Origin: an uncultured Variovorax sp.
GTDB taxonomy: Bacteria; Pseudomonadota; Gammaproteobacteria; Burkholderiales; Burkholderiaceae
NCBI GenBank assembly: GCA_946478645.1
Contig: CAMLCW010000002.1
Coordinates: 1 to 41,588 of the forward strand
Length of the DNA stretch: 41,588 bases
Direction of reading: 5' to 3'
Shown: in pieces, positions 8,682 through 17,025 of the stretch
Numbering within the stretch: the stretch's first letter is position 1
How the letters are laid out: every line of letters starts with the position of its first letter
The notes under the pieces: model-generated
Databases searched by the model: none
Told to the model about the DNA's origin: nothing
The model's input: only the letters and a program-made list of their open reading frames with translations
Made by a program: the position numbers and the translations under genes

Positions 8682-9602
8682 ATGATCGACATCACTCTCG
8701 AAAATTTTCAGGCCGAACTGATCGAAGCCTCGATGGCCACACCGGTGCTGCTCGACATCTGGGCCGAATGGTGCGGACCGTGCAAGCAGCTCGGTCCGGT
8801 GCTCGAAAAGCTCGAATCCGAGTACGCCGGCCGCTTCACGCTGGCCAAGCTCGACGCCGACAAGGTGCCGCAGATCTCGTCGCAGCTGTCGGAGATGTTC
8901 GGCGTGCGCAGCATCCCGTTCTGCGTGATGTTCAAGGACGGCCAGCCGGTCGACGGCTTTGTCGGCGCCATTCCGGCCGAGAAGATCCGCGAGTTCCTCG
9001 ACAAGCATGTGCCGGGCGCCGAGCAGGTCGAGGCGGCCTCCGAGGAAGCCGCCGCGCAGGAGGCGCTGGCCGATGGCGACACCGAAGGCGCGCTCGAGCG
9101 GCTGCAGCATGCCGTGGCTGCCGATCCGGCCAACGACGACGCGCGCTTCGACTACGTCAAGTTGCTGCTGCAGCAGGGCCGTACCGACGACGCCAAGGTC
9201 GCGTTCGCACCGGTGATCGCCAAGACCACGCTGGTGCGCCGCTTCGATTCGCTGCAGCGCTGGATGGACGCGATCGATTTCGCGGCACCGGCCTCGGGCG
9301 CCGCACCGTCGCTGGCCGATCTCGACGCGAAGATCGCCGCCGGCAAGCGCGACTTCGATGCCCGCTTCGGCCGCGCGCAGCTGCTGATGGATGCGCAGCG
9401 CTGGACCGACGCGATGGACGAGCTGCTCGAGATCCTGATGCGCGACAAGAGCTGGAACGAAGACCTCGCGCGCAAGACCTACATCGCGATCCTCGACCTG
9501 ATCGAGCCGCCAAAGGTCAAGGTGGCCGATGGCCAGATCCCGCCGGACGACCCGGTGGTCGCGACCTATCGGCGCCGGCTCAGCAGCGTGGTGCTGAGTT
9601 GA
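8682..9602 (+). CDS. cnoX: Thioredoxin-domain co-chaperone with TPR tail (CnoX/YbbN-like)
   Basis: A 306-residue protein with an N-terminal thioredoxin fold (1-110) and a helical TPR-like C-terminal region (about 120-290). The redox motif is WCGPC (C31, C34) and the cis-proline loop is RSIPF (P79). The family is known for CnoX/YbbN proteins that hold unfolding proteins and pass them to GroEL or DnaK. E. coli CnoX has lost the first cysteine, whereas here both are present, so disulfide exchange is plausible. It is divergent from purE with a 36-base gap, and two hairpin terminators follow the stop. A plain thioredoxin name would also fit, but the length and TPR tail favour CnoX. Confidence 0.88.
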   Translation: MIDITLENFQAELIEASMATPVLLDIWAEWCGPCKQLGPVLEKLESEYAGRFTLAKLDADKVPQISSQLSEMFGVRSIPFCVMFKDGQPVDGFVGAIPAEKIREFLDKHVPGAEQVEAASEEAAAQEALADGDTEGALERLQHAVAADPANDDARFDYVKLLLQQGRTDDAKVAFAPVIAKTTLVRRFDSLQRWMDAIDFAAPASGAAPSLADLDAKIAAGKRDFDARFGRAQLLMDAQRWTDAMDELLEILMRDKSWNEDLARKTYIAILDLIEPPKVKVADGQIPPDDPVVATYRRRLSSVVLS

Positions 9603-9613
9603 GCGGTGCAATG

Positions 9614-9638
9614 ATGCGCATGCAAATGCGCATTTTTT
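9614..9638 (+). terminator. First intrinsic terminator after cnoX
   Basis: ATGCGCAT (9614-9621) and ATGCGCAT (9626-9633) flank a GCAA loop. The octamer is itself a palindrome, so the copies pair. A run of six T follows (9633-9638). It lies 12 bases after the cnoX stop. Confidence 0.7.
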
Positions 9639-9641
9639 CTG

Positions 9642-9667
9642 AAAAGCGACTTTCAAGTCGCTTTTTT
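9642..9667 (+). terminator. Second intrinsic terminator after cnoX
   Basis: AAAAGCGACTT (9642-9652) pairs with AAGTCGCTTTT (9655-9665), with a tiny loop, and the T run continues to 9667. It is a strong bidirectional-looking hairpin and insulates hipBA from cnoX read-through. Confidence 0.85.
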
Positions 9668-9730
9668 ATTTGCTGCACATGCTCAAAATAGCTACTATCC
9701 GTACGCATATCGTTGTGAAAGAGTAGGCCG

Positions 9731-10039
9731 ATGAGCAATCTCACCGATGAACTCCAGAACGCCCGCAAGGCCGCCGGCCTGAGCCAGGACGCACTGGCCA
9801 TGCAGGCGGGGCTCTCGCGCATGACGGTCCAGCGCATCGAGAGCGGCCAGATCGATCCGCGGCTCTCCACCTTGCTCGAGATGGCGCGGGCGCTGGGGCT
9901 CGAACTCATGACCGTGCCCGCCGCGTTGCGCCCGCAGCTCGAGGACTTCGTGCGCTCGGGCGGCCGCCTGCTCGGCCAGCCGCCCGGCGCGGGCGCGCCA
10001 CCCTCGATCGCGCAGAGCCTCGCCGACGGGCGCCGGTGA
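9731..10039 (+). CDS. hipB: HipB-like HTH transcriptional regulator (antitoxin)
   Basis: A 102-residue protein with one XRE/Cro-type helix-turn-helix at about residues 5-60 (LQNARKAAGLSQDALAMQAG then LSRMTVQRIESGQ, DPRLSTLLEMARALGLEL). In HipBA modules HipB binds operators in its own promoter and neutralises the HipA kinase. The C-terminal tail is Gly/Pro-rich and short. AAAGAG at 9718-9723 can serve as ribosome-binding site, 7 bases before the ATG. The stop TGA at 10037-10039 overlaps a GTG at 10036, which looks like the former hipA start (see the repeat at 10036-10123). Antitoxin function is inferred from pairing with hipA. Confidence 0.88.
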   Translation: MSNLTDELQNARKAAGLSQDALAMQAGLSRMTVQRIESGQIDPRLSTLLEMARALGLELMTVPAALRPQLEDFVRSGGRLLGQPPGAGAPPSIAQSLADGRR

Positions 10040-10123
10040 GCACCGCGCCGCGCCGCCCCAAGCAAGCTCGCTCCCGCTTGGCGGGAAGGCGCGCAGCGCC
10101 AAGGGTGCACCAGTGAGCACCGC
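10036..10123 (+). repeat. Structured repeat inserted between hipB and hipA, flanked by an 11-bp direct repeat
   Basis: GTGAGCACCGC occurs at 10036-10046 and again at 10113-10123, exactly 77 bases apart. The material between contains CAAGC (10059-10063) and GCTTG (10076-10080) hairpin arms, then GCGGGAAGGCGCGCAGCGCC and AAGGGTGCA. The same CAAGC/GCTTG/GGGAA/AAGGGTGCA layout recurs at 36262-36305, so this is a dispersed repeat. The direct repeat looks like a target duplication. Confidence 0.7.
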
Positions 10124-11453
10124 CGCCGCCTTCAACACCGGCATCCGCTACCTGCGGATGTACCTGCATGCGCCCGGCGGTGGTGCCGCGGGCACGGCGC
10201 GGCGCGCCATCGGCTATCTCTCGCAGTACGGCGACATCCTGCGCGTCTCGTTCGATGAGGCCTACATCGCCGACCCGGCGCGCCCCACGCTGTCGCTCGC
10301 CTACCGCGGCGCCGACGAGGCGGCCACGCGCGCGATCCTGTCGTCGGCGCGCGATGCACGCGTGTCGCGCGGCGACGGCCACTGGCCGAGCTATTTTCAG
10401 AACCTGCTGCCCGAAGGCCACAACCGCGAGCGCCTGGCGCTGCAGCGCGGCTGCAGTGCCGACGACGAATTCGAACTGCTGGCCGCCGCGGGCCATGACC
10501 TCATGGGTGCGCTCGAGGTCGAGCCGGTGCCGGCCGCCGAAGGCATTCCGCAGACGGTCCGGCACTGGCACACCGCGCTCGGGCTCGATGTGCTCGAACC
10601 GGGTTTCGTCGAGCTGCCGGTCGAAGATGCGGCCGCCATTCCGGGCGTGGTCACCAAGTTCTCGGCCGTGCAGGACGGCCGTCGCTACGTGGTGCGACGC
10701 CATGGTGCGGCCGGCTCGTTCATCCTCAAGCTGCCGACCACGCGCCATCCCGACCTGGTGGCCAACGAATACACGGGCTACCGGCTGTGCGGTGCGCTCG
10801 GGCTCGACTGTGCCGAAGCCAGCGTGATCGACCGCGCCGATGCCGACCTGCCCGAGCAGGTGCCGTTCGGGCAGATCCTCGCGGTGCGCCGCTTCGACCG
10901 CAGCGCCGACGGCGGCCGCATCCACATGGAGGAGTTCGCGCAGGTGCTGCAGTACGAGCCGCGGCAGAAATACGGCCGCGGCCTGGCGGTCGACTGGCCC
11001 GCGATGCTGCGCGTGCTGGACCGGCTGTCGCCGAACCCGGTGGCCGATGTGCGCGAATGCGTGCGGCGCATCGTTGCGTTCATCCTGCTCGGCAACAGCG
11101 ACGCGCACCTGAAGAACTGGGCGCTGCGCTACCCCGACGGCGTCGCGCCGGTGTTGGCTCCGCTGTACGACCCGGTGTGCGTCGCGGCCTTCTTCGAGGA
11201 CGTGCCGGCCACGGACTACGCGGTCAACCGCGCCATCGACGCGCGGCTGCGCGCCTTCGACTGGGCCGCGCTCGACGCGCTGCTGCGCGCCGCAGGGCTT
11301 TTGCGGCCGGCCCGGCTGATGGCGATCGCGCGCGACACGGTGCGCCAGGCGCAGGCCGAATGGCCTGCTTTGCTGGCCGACGACGCCACGCCCGCGAGCG
11401 TGCGACGCTGCGTCACCGCGCGGCTGCAGGGTGGGGCCGCATTGGCAGGCTAG
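10113..11453 (+). CDS. hipA: HipA-family Ser/Thr kinase toxin
   Basis: A 446-residue kinase of the HipA family. Known members phosphorylate aminoacyl-tRNA synthetases (GltX for E. coli HipA) and induce growth arrest or persistence. The N-terminal HipA_N region (about 15-115) includes GDGHWPSYFQNLLPEGHNRE, typical of the family. The kinase core shows GVVTKFSAVQ, AAGSFILKLPT with the ATP-binding Lys, the catalytic loop GNSDAHLKN (327-335, D330) and the metal-binding LYD (D353). No frameshift is seen, so it should be active. The GTG at 10113 is used because the GTG at 10036 reaches a stop after 26 codons. AAGGG at 10101-10105, inside the repeat, supplies the ribosome-binding site. Confidence 0.9.
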   Translation: MSTAAAFNTGIRYLRMYLHAPGGGAAGTARRAIGYLSQYGDILRVSFDEAYIADPARPTLSLAYRGADEAATRAILSSARDARVSRGDGHWPSYFQNLLPEGHNRERLALQRGCSADDEFELLAAAGHDLMGALEVEPVPAAEGIPQTVRHWHTALGLDVLEPGFVELPVEDAAAIPGVVTKFSAVQDGRRYVVRRHGAAGSFILKLPTTRHPDLVANEYTGYRLCGALGLDCAEASVIDRADADLPEQVPFGQILAVRRFDRSADGGRIHMEEFAQVLQYEPRQKYGRGLAVDWPAMLRVLDRLSPNPVADVRECVRRIVAFILLGNSDAHLKNWALRYPDGVAPVLAPLYDPVCVAAFFEDVPATDYAVNRAIDARLRAFDWAALDALLRAAGLLRPARLMAIARDTVRQAQAEWPALLADDATPASVRRCVTARLQGGAALAG

Positions 11454-11523
11454 CACCGCGTCGCATACGATGATGGCGATTCAACTTGTTGCATTTCTTG
11501 CGCCGAAAAAGGAAAGACCGTCC

Positions 11524-11961
11524 ATGCGATTTCTCGCCCGCCCCGTCCTTGCAACCCTGACCCTGGTTGTGGGTGCCGCCCTCGCCGGCTGCGGCAGCGG
11601 CATCAGCCTCGACGAGCCGATCGAAGGCCCGCTCTGGCGCCTGGTGCAGCTCGGCACCGAGCCGGTCGCGCCCGGCAGCGACGCGCAGATCCAGTTCGAC
11701 GCCGCGAGCGGCCGCGTGAGCGGCTCGGGCGGCTGCAACCGCATGTCGGGGTCGTTCACGCGCAGCGGCATCACGCTGCGCGTCGGCCAACTGGCCTCGA
11801 CCCGCATGGCCTGCACCGATCCCGCGCGCGCCGCCACCGAAGCGCAGTTCATCTCGGCGCTGGAGCGTACGGCCAGCTACCGGCTGGCAGGCCCGGGGCG
11901 GCTCGCGCTGCTCGACGCGGGCGGACGCACGGTGGCGACGCTCAACGCCGCCAGCCGCTGA
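11524..11961 (+). CDS. META-domain (HslJ-like) lipoprotein
   Basis: A 145-residue lipoprotein: the lipobox LAGC ends at Cys23, and the mature part is one META domain. The family hallmarks are WRLVQLGTEPV at the start, GSGGCNRMSGSF (C71) and STRMACTDP (C97). The two cysteines are conserved in HslJ-type proteins and probably form a disulfide. HslJ was named as a heat-inducible protein linked to novobiocin resistance; the molecular role is unclear. GGAAAG at 11511-11516 is a good ribosome-binding site, 7 bases before the ATG. It is convergent with purC with only 18 bases between stops. Confidence 0.85.
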   Translation: MRFLARPVLATLTLVVGAALAGCGSGISLDEPIEGPLWRLVQLGTEPVAPGSDAQIQFDAASGRVSGSGGCNRMSGSFTRSGITLRVGQLASTRMACTDPARAATEAQFISALERTASYRLAGPGRLALLDAGGRTVATLNAASR

Positions 11962-11979
11962 AGCGCAAAAAAAGAAACG

Positions 11980-12885
11980 TCAGCCGGTGAGGCGCTCGAG
12001 CGCCTCGCGGTACTTGGCGGCGGTCTTCTCGATGATCTCGGCCGGCAGCCGCGGTGCCGGCGGCGTCTTGTCCCAGGGCTTGCCATTGATCCGGGTGGCT
12101 TCGAGCCAGTCGCGCACGAACTGCTTGTCGTAGCTCGGCGGGTTGGTGCCCGCGGCCAGCGCGGCCTGGTAGCCCTCGACCGGCCAGTAGCGCGAGCTGT
12201 CGGGCGTGAGCACCTCGTCCATCAGCACCAGCGTGCCGGCCTCGTCGAGGCCGAACTCGAACTTGGTGTCGGCAATGATCATGCCCTTGGCGAGCGCGAT
12301 CTGCGCCGCGGCTTCGTAGATCTCGAGGCTGATCTCGCGGATCTGCTGCGCGAGCTTGGGGCCGACGATCTCGACCACGCGGTCGTAGCTGATGTTCTCG
12401 TCGTGCTCGCCGGCCGCGGCCTTGGCGGCGGGCGTGAAGATCGCGCGCGGCAGCTTGGCCGCGTTGGTGAGGCCCTCGGGCAGCGGCACGCCGCAGACCG
12501 AGCGGCTTTCCTGGTATTCCTTCCAGCCGCTGCCGGCCAGGTAGCCGCGGACCACGGCCTCGACCGGAATGGGCTTCAGGCGCTTGACCAGCATCGAGCG
12601 GCCCGTGACCTGCGGCACCTCGTCGGGCGTGACGACGCTTTCGGGCGCCTCGCCCGTCAGGTGGTTGGGGCAGAGCTGGCCGAGGCGGTCGAACCACCAC
12701 AGCGCCATCTGCGTGAGGATCTCGCCCTTGCCCGGGATCGGCTCGCCCATGATCACGTCGAAGGCGCTGAGCCTGTCGCTCGCGACCATGAGGATGCGGT
12801 CCTCGCCGACCGCGTAGTTGTCGCGCACCTTGCCGCGGGCGAGCAAGGGGAGGCTCTCGATGGAGGAGGTGTGGACGGTGGTCAT
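11980..12885 (-). CDS. purC: Phosphoribosylaminoimidazole-succinocarboxamide synthase PurC
   Basis: SAICAR synthase of 301 residues, which joins CAIR (the PurE product) to aspartate with ATP. Family segments are [20 protein letters not shown] (17-36), [57 protein letters not shown] and [12 protein letters not shown]. The length matches the eukaryote-like long PurC common in betaproteobacteria rather than the 237-residue E. coli form. It lies on the same strand as purE-purK, separated from them by the plus-strand cnoX-hipBA-META block, which looks like an insertion into an older purC-purE-purK run. It lies 64 bases downstream of the DUF2254 gene. Confidence 0.96.
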   Translation of the reverse strand: MTTVHTSSIESLPLLARGKVRDNYAVGEDRILMVASDRLSAFDVIMGEPIPGKGEILTQMALWWFDRLGQLCPNHLTGEAPESVVTPDEVPQVTGRSMLVKRLKPIPVEAVVRGYLAGSGWKEYQESRSVCGVPLPEGLTNAAKLPRAIFTPAAKAAAGEHDENISYDRVVEIVGPKLAQQIREISLEIYEAAAQIALAKGMIIADTKFEFGLDEAGTLVLMDEVLTPDSSRYWPVEGYQAALAAGTNPPSYDKQFVRDWLEATRINGKPWDKTPPAPRLPAEIIEKTAAKYREALERLTG

Positions 12886-12949
12886 GGCAGGGGCAACGGT
12901 CGGCGTCGGCTACGCGAAATGAAGGAGAGAAAGGGAAACGGAGCAGAGT

Positions 12950-14266
12950 TTAGGGCTTCGGCGCAACACCGGCGCCATCGGCCTGCGGGCCCGCCTGCGC
13001 GAGCAGCCACTCGCGCTCGCGCGGCAGCGGCAGGCCGGCCAGCGCGTGGTCGCGCGCAGGGCCGGCTTCGGCACGTGCGGCGGCGGCCACGCCGCATCCG
13101 GCGTTGGCCGCGACGAGGTCGAGCAGCTTCTGGATGCGCAGCGCCACTTCGAGCGACGCCGCGCCGTCGCGCGCAATGGGCTCGAGCACGTCGCGCACCA
13201 GGTCGGCCGGATCGAGCGGCACGATGGTGACGCGGCGAATCTCCGGCGCGTTGGCGGCCGGCACGGCCTCGTCATCGGCGCGCGGGCGGGTGCCCTCGAT
13301 CAGCACGCGCGTCATCGCGCCGAGCACGGCGATGGCGGTGCCTGCGTCGTTCACCGCCGGCGACAGCGCGCGCTGCGCGATCTCGCTGAGCATGATCAGG
13401 CCGAGCCGCGGGTCTTGCCGCTCGGTGCGCTCGCGGCCGAGCATGAAGGCCTTGGCCACCTTCTCTTGCAGGGCCGTTCGCTCGTCGCTGCCTCCGGGCA
13501 CGTCGAGCAGGCGTGCCAGCACCGTCTGGCGGGAGACGAAGGTGCCAGGGCGCACGCACACGTGGACCCTGGCCCCGGCCGCTTCGGCAGCGCCCTCGAT
13601 GCCGCGCACGTCGATGTGCTGCAGGTAGCCCGTCCAGGGCGCGTGCAGCGGCTCGCCCTGGCCGGCAGCGGCCGCGGCATCGGCCACCAGGCGCGCGCCC
13701 AGGCCGGGCGCGCTGCACCAGTCGCGCATGGCGAGGGTGGCGGCCTTCTCCACGGTTTCGATCGTGTGGTTCATGCGGCCGAGCGTGGACAGCGTGCCGA
13801 TCCAGCGCAGCAGCGCGAGGATCAGGTAGGCGAGCACGCACAGCGTGAAGACGAAAAGCACGAAGCGCCCCGAGGCGCCGTAATACCGCACACCGAGCGC
13901 CGCCAGCCCGATGATGGAGAAGATGAATGCCGAGACGAACGCCGCGATGGCGTTCTGCGCATCGTTGTTGGCCATCACCAGCCGCGTGGCGCGCGGCGTG
14001 GCGGTGGACGAGGCCGACGCATAGGCGCTGACCAGGATCGACAGCGAAAAGGTGCTCACCGTGAGCATGCTGGCCGCGATGATCGACAGCAGCCCTTCGA
14101 GCGTGTCGTGCGCGATGTCGGGCAGCATGCCATCGGGAACGAACTCGTTGGCGAGCGCCGCCACCAGCGCGGCGCCGATGGCCGCCAGGCTCCAGACGGC
14201 GGGGCGAAACCACAGCTGCTCGCGCAGGCGGTTCCACCAGAGCGCATAGCGGGACGCGACGACCAT
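12950..14266 (-). CDS. DUF2254 predicted membrane protein
   Basis: A 438-residue protein of unknown function. The N-terminal half has four hydrophobic segments (around residues 22-45, 62-85, 105-130 and 135-160). The stretch AASMLTVSTFSLSILVSAY is characteristic of DUF2254. The C-terminal half is soluble and includes DPRLGLIMLSEIAQRALSPA and NDAGTAIAVLG, the most conserved DUF2254 segments. The ATG at 14266 is chosen as a short basic N-terminus (MVVASRYALWWNRLREQL) before helix 1. It sits 29 bases downstream of fba and 64 bases upstream of purC, so it may be co-transcribed. No transport or enzymatic role can be stated. Confidence 0.87.
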   Translation of the reverse strand: MVVASRYALWWNRLREQLWFRPAVWSLAAIGAALVAALANEFVPDGMLPDIAHDTLEGLLSIIAASMLTVSTFSLSILVSAYASASSTATPRATRLVMANNDAQNAIAAFVSAFIFSIIGLAALGVRYYGASGRFVLFVFTLCVLAYLILALLRWIGTLSTLGRMNHTIETVEKAATLAMRDWCSAPGLGARLVADAAAAAGQGEPLHAPWTGYLQHIDVRGIEGAAEAAGARVHVCVRPGTFVSRQTVLARLLDVPGGSDERTALQEKVAKAFMLGRERTERQDPRLGLIMLSEIAQRALSPAVNDAGTAIAVLGAMTRVLIEGTRPRADDEAVPAANAPEIRRVTIVPLDPADLVRDVLEPIARDGAASLEVALRIQKLLDLVAANAGCGVAAAARAEAGPARDHALAGLPLPREREWLLAQAGPQADGAGVAPKP

Positions 14267-14295
14267 GGATGCCCAGCCGCCGCGTGCCGCGCGCC

Positions 14296-15360
14296 TCAGA
14301 CCACCTGCTGCGAGAGCTCGCCCTTCGCGTACTTGGCGGCCACCACCTGCAGCGATTCGCCCTTCACCTTGGGGCCCTGGCCTTCGCAGCCGAACTCGAT
14401 ATAGCGCTGCTTGCAGATCTGCTTGGCGGCCTCGCGCGCGGGCTTGAGCCATTCGCGGGCGTCGAACTTCTCGGGGTTCTCGGCCAGGAACTTGCGCACC
14501 GCGCCGGTCATCGCGAGGCGGATGTCGGTGTCGATGTTGATCTTGCGCACGCCGTGCTTGATGGCTTCCTGGATTTCCTCGACGGGCACGCCGTAGGTTT
14601 CCTTCATGTTGCCGCCGTACTGGCGAATGATCTCGAGCAGGTCCTGCGGCACCGACGACGAACCGTGCATCACCAAGTGCGTGTTGGGCAGGCGGGCATG
14701 GATTTCCTTCACGCGCTGGATCGACAGGATGTCGCCGGTGGGCTTGCGCGTGAACTTGTAGGCGCCGTGGCTGGTACCGATGGCGATGGCCAGCGCGTCG
14801 AGCTGCGTGGCCTTGACGAACTGGGCGGCCTCTTCGGGGTCGGTCAGCAGCGAGGCGTGGTCGAGCACGCCTTCGGCGCCGATGCCGTCTTCCTCGCCGG
14901 CCATGCCGGTCTCGAGCGAGCCGAGGCAGCCGAGCTCGCCCTCGACCGTGACGCCCACCTTGTGCGCGAGCTCGACGACCTTGCGGGTCACGTCGACGTT
15001 GTAGTCGAACGAAGCAGGCGTCTTGCCGTCTTCCTTGAGCGAGCCGTCCATCATGACGGAGGAGAAGCCGAGGTCGATGGCGCCCTGGCAGATCGCCGGG
15101 CTCTGGCCGTGGTCCTGGTGCATGACCAGTGGAATGTTCGGGTACTGCTCGATCGCGGCCTGGATCAGGTGCTTGATGAACGCCTCGCCGGCGTACTTGC
15201 GGGCACCGGCGCTGGCCTGCAGGATCACGGGCGCACCGGTTTCCTTGGCGGCCTCCATGACGGCCTGGACCTGTTCGAGGTTGTTGACGTTGAAGGCCGG
15301 AATGCCGTAGCCGTTGGCGGCTGCATGGTCCAGCAGTTCGCGCATCGAGACGAGTGCCAT
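14296..15360 (-). CDS. fba: Class II fructose-1,6-bisphosphate aldolase (Calvin-cycle subtype)
   Basis: A 354-residue zinc-dependent aldolase that interconverts fructose-1,6-bisphosphate with DHAP and glyceraldehyde-3-phosphate. The sequence has [13 protein letters not shown] (18-30), [11 protein letters not shown] with the catalytic Asp and a zinc His, [25 protein letters not shown] with another metal His, [11 protein letters not shown] and [11 protein letters not shown]. This subtype (CbbA/Fba) differs from E. coli FbaA in lacking its extra loops. A good ribosome-binding site, GAGGT, lies about 8 bases before the ATG. In related genomes fba usually lies beside pyk; here the acdR-acdS block intervenes. 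Assignment is firm. Confidence 0.96.
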   Translation of the reverse strand: MALVSMRELLDHAAANGYGIPAFNVNNLEQVQAVMEAAKETGAPVILQASAGARKYAGEAFIKHLIQAAIEQYPNIPLVMHQDHGQSPAICQGAIDLGFSSVMMDGSLKEDGKTPASFDYNVDVTRKVVELAHKVGVTVEGELGCLGSLETGMAGEEDGIGAEGVLDHASLLTDPEEAAQFVKATQLDALAIAIGTSHGAYKFTRKPTGDILSIQRVKEIHARLPNTHLVMHGSSSVPQDLLEIIRQYGGNMKETYGVPVEEIQEAIKHGVRKINIDTDIRLAMTGAVRKFLAENPEKFDAREWLKPAREAAKQICKQRYIEFGCEGQGPKVKGESLQVVAAKYAKGELSQQVV

Positions 15361-15424
15361 GGGATTACCTCGCGGGGAAATTGAAAAAAAGAGAAGGCGG
15401 AAAGACGGGGGAACTGCCCCAATT

Positions 15425-16354
15425 CTATCGACCGCCCTTGTGGGACGGGACCGACGGCAGTCCGAGGAAATCGACGACAGGCGGCAGCACCGCCCCGCCG
15501 AGCCACTGGATCGGGCTCGCGAAGGCGCCCATGAGCGTGACGTGGCTGAGGTTGTCGTACATATGCACCGTCACGGGAACGCCTGCCGCACGCAGTGCTT
15601 CGGCCATGCGCCCGGTGTTGCGGTCGGGGTAGACCAGGTTGTCCTTCGCTGCCGCCAGCAATAGCGTGCGGGGCGAGTTGGCGCTCACATGCGCGATCGG
15701 CTGCGAGTCGCGCGGCGTGCCGGGCCAATGGAAGGCGACCTGCACGTCGGGGTCGCCGATGGGCAGGAAGTCGTAGGGGCCGGCCAGCCCGATCCAGCCG
15801 GCGAGCTGATCGGGGTTTGCGCCCACTTCCTTGAGCCAGCGCGCATCCAGCGCCACCATCGCGGCGTTGTAGCCGCCGGAGCTGTGCCCCATCACGTAGA
15901 TCCGCTTCGGGTCGGTGCCCAGCCGGGCGGCGTTGTCCAGCGCCCATTTGACGGCTCGCGCGCTGTCGCGCACGAACACCGGATAGGTGTGCTGCGGCGA
16001 GAGACCGTAGTCGGGCACGACGACCACCGCCCCGCGTGCGGCCAGTGCCTCGCCGAGAAAGCGATAGCTGGCCCGGTCGCCATGGGTCCAGGCGCCGCCA
16101 TAGAAGAACACCACCAGCGGGCGCTTGCCGGGAACGGGCGCCGTGCCCGGCAGCGGCTGGTACACGTCCAGGCGCTGGCGCGGCTCGGCGGCGTACGCGA
16201 TGTCGCCCTGGAAATCGTAGGTATCGGCGGGCACCAGCCGGTCGAGCACCTTGAGCGGCGAGCAGGCCGAGAGCGCGGCCGCGAACAGGGTGCCGAGCAA
16301 GGGAACGAGCGCGCTGCGGCGCTGGCGGATCGACGCGAGGATGGGGAAGGTCAT
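15425..16354 (-). CDS. Alpha/beta-hydrolase lipoprotein (esterase, BD-FAE-like)
   Basis: A 309-residue probable lipoprotein: the signal segment ends in LSAC (Cys31). The hydrolase core has VVFFYGGAW (81-89), a variant of the HGGG oxyanion motif, then DYGLSP, the nucleophile elbow GHSSGG (S158), [12 protein letters not shown] with a probable Asp, and [10 protein letters not shown] with a probable His. This arrangement is seen in carboxylesterases of the BD-FAE/esterase-lipase group. It lies 26 bases downstream of acdR on the same strand, so the two may be co-transcribed, but nothing links it to ACC metabolism by sequence. Substrate is unknown. Confidence 0.82.
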   Translation of the reverse strand: MTFPILASIRQRRSALVPLLGTLFAAALSACSPLKVLDRLVPADTYDFQGDIAYAAEPRQRLDVYQPLPGTAPVPGKRPLVVFFYGGAWTHGDRASYRFLGEALAARGAVVVVPDYGLSPQHTYPVFVRDSARAVKWALDNAARLGTDPKRIYVMGHSSGGYNAAMVALDARWLKEVGANPDQLAGWIGLAGPYDFLPIGDPDVQVAFHWPGTPRDSQPIAHVSANSPRTLLLAAAKDNLVYPDRNTGRMAEALRAAGVPVTVHMYDNLSHVTLMGAFASPIQWLGGAVLPPVVDFLGLPSVPSHKGGR

Positions 16355-16380
16355 CGCGCTTGTACGCGCGCGCCGGCGAT

Positions 16381-16890
16381 TCAGATCGGCAGCTGCGTGG
16401 TCGAGAGCACCTGCTTGAGCACCACGAAGGTCCGGATCTGCCGCACGCCCGGCAGGTACAGCAGCTGCTCGGCATGCAGCCGGTTGAAGCTGTCGTTGTC
16501 GCGCGTGCGCACAAGCATGAAATAGTCGAACTCGCCCGTGACGACGTGGCATTCGAGGCAGCCCGACACCTTTTGCGCGGCTTTCTCGAAATCGGCGAAG
16601 GAATCGGGCGTGGAGCGGTCGAGCACCACGCCGATCATGACCAGCATGCCGAGTGAGAGCGCCTCGGCATCGAGCAGCGCGACCACGCCCTTGATGAGCC
16701 CCGCGGCCTTGAGCCGTTCGACGCGCCGGAGGCAGGCCGGCGCGCTGAGGTTGACTTTGGCGGCCAGGGCCACGTTCGACACCGAGGCATCGCGCTGCAG
16801 CGCCCGCAGGATGGCGCGGTCGGTACGGTCCAGCTCGGGGGCCCCGGCTTCGGGAGGCTTCGACGGTGAACGCAATTTTGTTGTGCGCAT
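16381..16890 (-). CDS. acdR: Lrp/AsnC-type regulator, probable AcdR of the ACC deaminase gene
   Basis: A 169-residue Lrp/AsnC protein. An N-terminal HTH (about 20-70: [39 protein letters not shown]) is followed by a RAM/AsnC ligand-binding domain (about 80-165) with [15 protein letters not shown] and [16 protein letters not shown]. It is divergently transcribed from acdS across 135 bases. In many acdS-bearing proteobacteria an Lrp-type AcdR in this position activates acdS when ACC is present; that role is inferred from position and family. The basic N-terminal tail before the HTH is slightly long. Confidence 0.88.
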   Translation of the reverse strand: MRTTKLRSPSKPPEAGAPELDRTDRAILRALQRDASVSNVALAAKVNLSAPACLRRVERLKAAGLIKGVVALLDAEALSLGMLVMIGVVLDRSTPDSFADFEKAAQKVSGCLECHVVTGEFDYFMLVRTRDNDSFNRLHAEQLLYLPGVRQIRTFVVLKQVLSTTQLPI

Positions 16891-17025
16891 TCACTCACCT
16901 GCAAAACGAATGTCGATCATTTCTTTATATTGAATCGTTCTGCACCGGATGTCGACCGAAGTTTGCAACCACGCTTCAGCCGCTTATTCCTACGATCGAT
17001 GCCATTCCCTTGTCTGGAGGCTTCC
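16891..17025. promoter_or_regulatory. acdR-acdS divergent control region
   Basis: 135 bases separate the two starts. The part at 16905-16940 is AT-rich against the GC-rich background and carries CGAT (16914-16917) and ATCG (16934-16937) in inverted orientation, plus GAATCGTTC (16932-16940), an interrupted palindrome. These are candidate AcdR (Lrp-type) contacts. GGAGG at 17016-17020 is the acdS ribosome-binding site, 5 bases before ATG. Exact promoter hexamers could not be assigned. Confidence 0.5.

Noticed and set aside
10113..11453. hipA as a pseudogene because of the repeat insertion
   Set aside because: The frame is intact from GTG to stop with all kinase motifs and a usable ribosome-binding site.
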